Under the pieces are notes generated by a model. The model saw only the letters and a program-made list of their open reading frames with translations, was not told the origin of the DNA and made no database searches. From NCBI GenBank assembly GCA_031278145.1, contig JAITLA010000149.1:1-5136 (forward strand): a stretch of DNA of 5,136 bases, read 5' to 3'. The stretch comes from Eubacteriales Family XIII. Incertae Sedis bacterium. Its GTDB lineage: Bacteria; Bacillota_A; Clostridia; Peptostreptococcales; Anaerovoracaceae. Positions 1-5,136 of this stretch are shown here, one piece after another (the first letter of the stretch is position 1; each line of letters opens with the position of its first letter). Made by a program: the position numbers and the translations under genes.

Positions 1-564
1 AGCCGCGGTCGTGTTTGAGTTGTGGATGCCCTTATTGAGCTTTGTTCCCGGAAAGCTCGTCGCGGCGTCGGTTTCAAAGTCGCCGTTCATGAGCTGCGGC
101 TGCAGGGCCTTGTCCACGATCTTCGCGAGCGCGGCTCGGCTGCGCAAAGACGTCGAAGTTTCGCCGCCGGAGTGATTTTGTATTTCGACCCAATAGTAGT
201 AATACAGCGTGCCCGTGACCGCCGGCGTCAGGGTCGTGAGTACGGAGGATTCCGCGCCCTCTATCTTGACCCCGGTGAGATCCCCCGTCCGGTCGGCCGG
301 GATCGGCGCGTTATAGGGGCCTGAGATATACCACGCATATGTCAGGTAGCCGTCGTCCGGGCTCGAGGCCCGCACGTAGAAGCGCGCGGTCGCCTGCTCG
401 GAATAGGTTCCGTCCGAGGGCTGGCGCACGATGCGCGGCGCTTCGACGCCGTCCGCCGCGACCCGCGGAACGGAGGGCAAAATCGGGAGCAGCAGCGCCA
501 AAACCAAGACCGCGACAAGTGTACGGCGCTTGGCTTTGCGAAGGGGGTGGGTGCCGTGATGCAT
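1..564 (-). CDS. Secreted protein with Ig-like region, C-terminus outside window
   Basis: The minus-strand frame stays open from ATG at 564 to the window edge, giving 188 codons without a stop. An AAGGAGGAA ribosome site (571-579) lies about 8 bases before the ATG, which supports this start. Residues 1-15 are rich in Lys and Arg, residues 16-32 form a hydrophobic stretch, and V35-A36-A37 before D38 fits a signal peptidase I site, so export is likely. Residues about 43-150 look like an Ig-like or fibronectin-like beta domain: APRIVRQPSDGTYSE at the start, LTYAWYISG in the middle and a YYYYWVEIQN strand near the end. At 159-164 the words MNGDFE begin what is often the N-terminal strand of a carbohydrate-binding-like jelly-roll module. 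This suggests a modular cell-surface or secreted protein, but most of it is missing and no enzymatic function can be assigned. It is transcribed away from the flagellar operon, from its own promoter. Confidence 0.8.
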   Translation of the reverse strand, partial: MHHGTHPLRKAKRRTLVAVLVLALLLPILPSVPRVAADGVEAPRIVRQPSDGTYSEQATARFYVRASSPDDGYLTYAWYISGPYNAPIPADRTGDLTGVKIEGAESSVLTTLTPAVTGTLYYYYWVEIQNHSGGETSTSLRSRAALAKIVDKALQPQLMNGDFETDAATSFPGTKLNKGIHNSNTTAA

Positions 565-627
565 GGGAATTTCCTCCTTGCCTTGCGGGAACGACAAAAG
601 CTCGGGCCCGTTGCCCGTGGGACATTC

Positions 628-649
628 GGTATGTATATAATAACATACC
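628..649. promoter_or_regulatory. Palindrome overlapping the -10 box, candidate operator
   Basis: The sequence is GGTATGT, 8 A/T bases, then ACATACC: perfect 7-bp arms with an 8-bp spacer. It covers the predicted -10 box and start region of the minus-strand secreted-protein gene. A symmetric site of this size suits a dimeric repressor. The inner ATGT-8N-ACAT resembles sites described for PadR-family regulators, but that assignment is only a resemblance, and no regulator gene is present in the window. It has no GC-rich stem or T-run, so it is not a terminator. Confidence 0.4.
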
Positions 650-665
650 TTCTTTCCGTAGTAAA
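637..665 (-). promoter_or_regulatory. Sigma-A-like promoter for the secreted-protein gene
   Basis: On the minus strand TTTACT (660-665) and TATTAT (637-642) are separated by 17 bases. The -35 matches 4 of 6 consensus bases and the -10 matches 5 of 6. Transcription would start near 630, leaving a leader of about 65 nt before the ATG at 564. The -10 box sits inside a palindrome, so repression by steric block is plausible. The same A/T-rich core also reads TATAAT on the plus strand (636-641), but there it has no well-placed -35 and no adjacent gene. Confidence 0.55.
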
Positions 666-720
666 CTATCTTTGCGAAATCTTGTCAGAAGAGGGGCCGT
701 TGCGGAATTTAAAATATTCC

Positions 721-929
721 GGAACACATGGGGACGGTTCATTTGTGTAACACATACAATGTTGGAATTGCGCGATTTACCGGCACGGGCCACAGTGCCA
801 AACCTGCCCAATGGAACACATGGGGACGGTTCATTTGTGTAACACATACAATGTTGGAATTGCGCGATTTACCGGCACGGGCCACAGTGCCAAACCTGCC
901 CAATACACAAAAGAACCGTCCCCGTGTGT
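721..929 (+). repeat. Repeat cluster 1: two tandem 92-bp units plus terminal inverted copy
   Basis: Positions 721-812 and 813-904 are identical 92-bp tandem copies. Each consists of GGA, a 25-bp end sequence T (ACACATGGGGACGGTTC followed by ATTTGTGT; 724-748 and 816-840) and a 64-bp interior (749-812 and 841-904). The array closes with an inverted copy of T at 905-929, differing at two bases. The interior contains GGCAC/GTGCC dyads. No credible gene lies in it; short open frames through it are artefacts of the repeat. The GGGGACGGTTC...TGTGT end word recalls repeats I know from memory near IS200-like (RAYT, Y1) transposases in many bacteria, but no transposase is present here. Confidence 0.9.
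816..929 (+). mobile_element. 114-bp unit with 25-bp terminal inverted repeats, copy 1
   Basis: This is the complete unit within cluster 1: left end 816-840, 64-bp interior 841-904, right end 905-929. The ends are inverted repeats with two mismatches over 25 bp, so the RNA or single strand could fold into a long hairpin. The unit is non-coding and would have to be moved in trans, as for a MITE or a REP-type element. Its reverse complement at 2681-2794 differs at one base, which indicates recent copying or gene conversion. I see no clear target-site duplication. Confidence 0.6.
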
Positions 930-1015
930 AAATCCCGGCGCCCCACAGAAGGCGCACGGGGCTTTGGTGGTAATAATTGGAAGTTAAAATCAGAGAATAA
1001 GCGACATCTTGGGTA

Positions 1016-1044
1016 TTGCATAATAAGTTCGCCCGGTATATAAT
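1016..1044 (+). promoter_or_regulatory. Sigma-A-like promoter of the DUF6470-fliW-csrA operon
   Basis: TTGCAT (1016-1021) and a perfect TATAAT (1039-1044) are spaced by 17 bases. The predicted start near 1051 leaves a leader of about 74 nt to the ATG at 1125. The surrounding sequence is much richer in A/T than the genes. I looked for a flagellar sigma-D pattern (TAAA, about 15 bases, GCCGATAA-like): GCCCGGTATA at 1031-1040 is vaguely similar to the -10 half, but the matching -35 is absent, so the housekeeping promoter is preferred. Confidence 0.6.
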
Positions 1045-1065
1045 TTGTATATAAGTTATATGTTA

Positions 1066-1116
1066 GGAATTATTATTGTTAGTTTATACAAGCAGGTTTC
1101 TGCACGGAAGGAGGGA
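1066..1116 (+). promoter_or_regulatory. Leader with spaced GGA motifs, possible CsrA site
   Basis: The predicted leader has one GGA at 1066-1068 and three more packed at and around the ribosome site (1106-1108, 1110-1112, 1114-1116). A small hairpin GCAG-GTTT-CTGC (1092-1103) lies just before the ribosome site AAGGAGG (1108-1114). CsrA dimers are known to bridge an upstream GGA and one in the Shine-Dalgarno, as in the Bacillus flagellin leader. Since csrA is the third gene of this operon, feedback is possible. Purine-rich ribosome sites contain GGA by nature, so this is weak evidence. Confidence 0.25.
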
Positions 1117-1124
1117 ACCACCCG

Positions 1125-1739
1125 ATGAAGCCGCTTATCTCAATCGAAACGATTCCAATATCCATCGAGTACACGACGGCGCGACCGCAGCGGAAGAGCA
1201 ACACGAGCGTCCAATCCGCGAAGCTGAATGTTTCGAAGGAAAATGATCGCGTCACCATCACGAGCAACCCCATCCGTATACAGCTGCAGGATCGCTTTGA
1301 GCAGAACGTCCCGCGATACTACACCGCGACCACGGAGTACGCGGAGAACGGCACTCTGCGCATGAACGTGCAGTTCCAAGACGATCCGAACGCGGAGAAC
1401 GCGGAGGGGGAGGCCTTGCGCTACCGTGCGGCGAGCAGCGGCATAGACCGCATGATCGACGCCGCGCCGCAGCGGGCGGCCGCACAGCCGCAGCCCGTAT
1501 CGTCCATGCCCTTCATCGGCCTCAAGATCGACTTCGACATGGCAAAGCTTTCCGAAACGCAGACCGCGGGGCAGACCGCGGAAACCGATTTCATACCGCC
1601 CGATCTGGAGGTGGAGATCGTCGAATACCCCCGGGTGATCATAAAGTATATCGGCGGACCGATCTATTTCCCGCGGAGCGCGGATCCGAATTACGAGCCC
1701 CCTCCCACAGAGGACGCGCATTTCAAGGCGATGGCATAG
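1125..1739 (+). CDS. DUF6470 family protein (YviE-like), flagellar-operon protein
   Basis: This 204-residue protein has no signal peptide or membrane segment. The start is supported by AAGGAGG (1108-1114), 10 bases before the ATG. It opens with repeated short beta-like stretches (ISIETIPISIEYTT, then SAKLNVSKEND), has a Gln/Ala-rich middle (about 115-127) and a second half with LKIDFDMAKL and, near 160-175, DLEVEIVEYPRVIIKYIGG, a segment I associate with the C-terminus of DUF6470. Homologues such as Bacillus YviE lie directly before fliW and csrA in flagellar regions, as here, where fliW follows after 21 bases. The biochemical role of the family is not known to me; position suggests a part in late flagellar assembly or its control. 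The family call rests on memory of the sequence pattern plus gene order. Confidence 0.8.
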   Translation: MKPLISIETIPISIEYTTARPQRKSNTSVQSAKLNVSKENDRVTITSNPIRIQLQDRFEQNVPRYYTATTEYAENGTLRMNVQFQDDPNAENAEGEALRYRAASSGIDRMIDAAPQRAAAQPQPVSSMPFIGLKIDFDMAKLSETQTAGQTAETDFIPPDLEVEIVEYPRVIIKYIGGPIYFPRSADPNYEPPPTEDAHFKAMA

Positions 1740-1760
1740 CGGGAGGCAGAAAGGATCGGC

Positions 1761-2252
1761 ATGGATGTAACAACGCGAGATTTCGGAATCATCCAAATCG
1801 AGGATGATTCCGTATATTCTTTTCCACAGGGAGTCTACGGCTTCGAAGACGCCCTTTCTTTTGCCGTTTTTATGCACGAGGAGGCGGGCGTGTCCTTCGT
1901 GTACCTGCAGGCGGTGCATTCCGCGCACCCCTGCTTTCTCGTATTCTCCCCCTGGGATATGATCCCCGATTACGACCCGCACATGTCCGAGGAGGATCTG
2001 CGCTTCCTTGACGTGGCGTCGGAGAAGGATCTGATCTTCCTCGTCATAGCCACCGTGCCGGCGGACGATGTGCGCAAGCTGTCCATCAACGCGAAGAGCC
2101 CCGTGGTCCTGAACCCCCTGCGCATGGTCGGCCGTCAGGTAATCCTGCTGAACGAGGATTACTCGGTGCGCTGCCGGCCCTTCCTCGGCGCCGGCGACGC
2201 GGCGGACGCAGGATCCGCGAACGATGCGGCCCTCGCGCGAGAGGAGGGCTGA
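1761..2252 (+). CDS. fliW: Flagellar assembly factor FliW, CsrA antagonist
   Basis: The 163-residue product carries the FliW pattern: an N-terminal FGIIQIEDDSVYSFPQGVYGFED, then FVYLQAVHSAHPCFLVFSPWD around 45-66, EEDLRFLDVASEKDLIFLVIATVP near 75-98, SINAKSPVVLNP near 107-118 and GRQVILLNEDYSVRCRPF near 122-139. FliW is a small cytoplasmic protein that binds flagellin. When flagellin is exported, free FliW binds CsrA and relieves its repression of flagellin translation. The tail after about residue 140 is rich in Ala, Gly, Asp and Glu and makes the protein some 20 residues longer than the Bacillus one; it looks like a disordered extension. AAAGGA (about 1750-1755) serves as ribosome site. csrA starts 2 bases after the stop, so the two are almost certainly co-translated or tightly coupled. 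Confidence 0.95.
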   Translation: MDVTTRDFGIIQIEDDSVYSFPQGVYGFEDALSFAVFMHEEAGVSFVYLQAVHSAHPCFLVFSPWDMIPDYDPHMSEEDLRFLDVASEKDLIFLVIATVPADDVRKLSINAKSPVVLNPLRMVGRQVILLNEDYSVRCRPFLGAGDAADAGSANDAALAREEG

Positions 2253-2254
2253 GG

Positions 2255-2494
2255 ATGCTTGTGATCAGCAGGAAGGCGGGCGAGAAGCTCCGCGTCGGCG
2301 ATTCCATAAGCTTCACAATCCTGTCCGTCAACGGCGACAAGGTGGCCGTGGGCATAGATGCGCCGCGCGAGATCGCGATCCTGCGCGGCGAGTTGGTGGA
2401 AACCATCGAGAGCAACTTGGAATCCTCCGCGCAGACCCTGCGGACGGAATCCATGCGCGGCCTCGCCGCTTTGATCAAGGAGAAGCAGTCTTAG
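2255..2494 (+). CDS. csrA: Carbon storage regulator CsrA, mRNA-binding translational repressor
   Basis: The 79-residue product begins MLVISRKAGEKLRVGD and continues with VAVGIDAPREIAILRGEL, the CsrA/RsmA fold. Arg6 and Arg44, the two arginines that contact GGA RNA in characterised CsrA, are both present; position 4 is Ile rather than Leu. The C-terminal stretch after residue 52 (ESNLESSAQTLRTESM onward) is a longer helical tail than in E. coli CsrA and resembles the tail of FliW-regulated Bacillus-type CsrA. The protein acts as a dimer on mRNA leaders, chiefly flagellin in this lineage. GAGGAGGG (2241-2248), inside the end of fliW, is the ribosome site, and the start codon itself lies in a GAGGATG context that matches the core of a CsrA site. 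Flagellin (hag), the usual next gene in Bacillus, is not here. Confidence 0.96.
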   Translation: MLVISRKAGEKLRVGDSISFTILSVNGDKVAVGIDAPREIAILRGELVETIESNLESSAQTLRTESMRGLAALIKEKQS

Positions 2495-2532
2495 GGTTCG
2501 TTACGGAATAAACCCTTGGAGCATCCCGTGCC

Positions 2533-2570
2533 ACGCGGATCGACGGACCGGCCGATGGATCCACCCGCGT
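2533..2570 (+). terminator. GC-rich stem-loop downstream of csrA, possible terminator
   Basis: ACGCGG (2533-2538) pairs with CCGCGT (2565-2570). Inside it, ATC (2539-2541) can pair with GAT (2558-2560), and CGG (2544-2546) with CCG (2552-2554) around an ACCGG loop. The hairpin lies about 40 bases after the csrA stop, where an operon terminator would be expected. There is no T-run after it, so it is not a standard intrinsic terminator; it may help protect the 3' end or be chance pairing in GC-rich DNA. A weaker stem AGGGTT/AACCCT (2493-2498, 2511-2516) overlaps the stop codon. Confidence 0.3.
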
Positions 2571-2583
2571 CATTGGGCGCAGA

Positions 2584-2818
2584 ACACATGGGGACGGTTC
2601 TTTTGTGTATTGGGCAGGTTTGGCACTGTGGCCCGTGCCGGTAAATCGCGCAATTCCAACATTGTATGTGTTACACAAATACACACGGGGACGGTTCTTT
2701 TGTGTATTGGGCAGGTTTGGCACTGTGGCCCGTGCCGGTAAATCGCGCAATTCCAACATTGTATGTGTTACACAAAAGAACCGTCCCCATGTGTTCCAAA
2801 AGAACCGTCCCCGTGTGT
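2584..2818 (-). repeat. Repeat cluster 2, inverted relative to cluster 1
   Basis: This cluster is built from the same parts as cluster 1 in opposite orientation. In order: end sequence (2584-2608), reversed 64-bp interior (2609-2672), an 8-base end fragment ACACAAAT (2673-2680), end sequence (2681-2705), second reversed interior (2706-2769), inverted end (2770-2794), TCC, and a shortened inverted end (2798-2818). Both 64-bp interiors equal the reverse complement of those at 749-812 and 841-904. The cluster fills most of the 414-base gap between csrA and the kinase gene and contains no credible gene. The rest of the gap (2495-2583, 2819-2908) holds the stem-loop, a possible second repeat remnant and the kinase ribosome site. 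Confidence 0.9.
2681..2794 (-). mobile_element. 114-bp unit with 25-bp terminal inverted repeats, copy 2
   Basis: Left end 2681-2705, interior 2706-2769, right end 2770-2794. Its reverse complement matches the unit at 816-929 at 113 of 114 positions by my reading; the one difference is the A/T in the end sequence (GGTTCATTT there, GGTTCTTTT here). The two ends are inverted repeats with one mismatch. It carries no gene, so any movement would depend on an enzyme encoded elsewhere. Confidence 0.6.
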
Positions 2819-2834
2819 ACTTTGTCAGTGGCCT

Positions 2835-2862
2835 CCGTCATTGCGCGCGAAACGAAGCGGCC
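2835..2862 (+). repeat. Possible remnant of a CGTCATTGCG-type dispersed repeat
   Basis: The words CCGTCATTGCG and GCGAAACGAAGCGG sit next to each other here. They closely resemble a dispersed repeat I recall from many bacterial genomes (CGTCATTGCGAGCGAA... followed by GCAATC). The usual GCAATC continuation is not seen, so this would be a truncated copy. The identification is from memory only. Confidence 0.3.
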
Positions 2863-2908
2863 GGCGGGGCTGCGGTCATCGTGCCGTGAAACCGTGTGAG
2901 GTGGGCGC

Positions 2909-5136
<2,228 letters not shown>

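Noticed and set aside
22..324. Plus-strand open frame inside the secreted-protein gene
   Set aside because: The opposite strand has a signal peptide, a strong ribosome site and domain-like sequence across the same bases.
721..929. CRISPR-like array
   Set aside because: There are only two direct copies and they are identical throughout, including the part that would be a spacer. The ends are inverted repeats, and no cas gene is present.
940..965. GCCCC/GGGGC stem followed by TTT, possible terminator
   Set aside because: The stem is 5 bp with a 13-base loop and only three T residues, and no plus-strand gene ends upstream of it.
1013..1040. Sigma-D (flagellar) promoter before the DUF6470 gene
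   Set aside because: GCCCGGTATA vaguely recalls the sigma-D -10 half, but there is no TAAA-like box about 15 bases upstream, and a perfect TATAAT with correct spacing lies right there.
1140..1982. Long minus-strand open frame opposite the DUF6470 gene and fliW
   Set aside because: It crosses two well-supported plus-strand genes and their junction, and has no ribosome site or recognisable motif.
2605..2889. Open frames through the repeat clusters, containing VLGRFGTVARAGKSRN-like peptides (also 2475-2759, 739-957, 728-931)
   Set aside because: The peptides come from translating the same repeat in several frames and on both strands. The 92-bp period is not a multiple of three, the frames have no suitable ribosome sites, and they overlap neighbouring genes.

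Overview
This window looks like part of the chromosome of a GC-rich, flagellated member of the Firmicutes, probably a clostridial lineage. Three things point there: the gene order DUF6470 (YviE-like) – fliW – csrA, which is the arrangement known from Bacillus and Clostridia flagellar regions; strong AAGGAGG-type Shine-Dalgarno sites; and a sensor kinase of a type common in uncultured gut and environmental Clostridia. The assignment is an inference from gene content, not a database result.

Layout. Positions 1-564 (minus strand) hold the first 188 codons of a secreted protein with a signal peptide, an Ig-like region and the start of a further module; the gene runs off the left edge. Its probable promoter (637-665, minus) overlaps a perfect 7-bp-arm palindrome (628-649) that could be an operator. 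Positions 721-929 hold a first cluster of short non-coding repeats with terminal inverted repeats. A sigma-A-like promoter (1016-1044) and a roughly 75-nt leader precede a compact plus-strand operon: a DUF6470 family protein (1125-1739), fliW (1761-2252) and csrA (2255-2494). A GC-rich stem-loop (2533-2570) and a second repeat cluster (2584-2818) follow. The second cluster is the reverse complement of the first, and the core 114-bp units differ at one base. A remnant of what may be another repeat family lies at about 2835-2862. From 2909 to the right edge runs the first 742 codons of a membrane histidine kinase with two tandem solute-binding-like sensor domains, one transmembrane helix, a HisKA domain and the start of the ATPase domain.

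How the parts relate. CsrA is a post-transcriptional repressor that binds GGA motifs in mRNA leaders. FliW is its protein antagonist and also binds flagellin, so the fliW-csrA pair couples flagellin translation to export. The flagellin gene that follows csrA in Bacillus is not next to it here; repeat elements and the kinase gene come instead. Nothing in the sequence shows that the kinase or the secreted protein acts with the flagellar switch.

The most unusual thing seen is the pair of near-identical inverted repeat clusters bracketing the DUF6470-fliW-csrA operon. I found no CRISPR array, tRNA, rRNA, transposase gene or clearly new multi-gene system.
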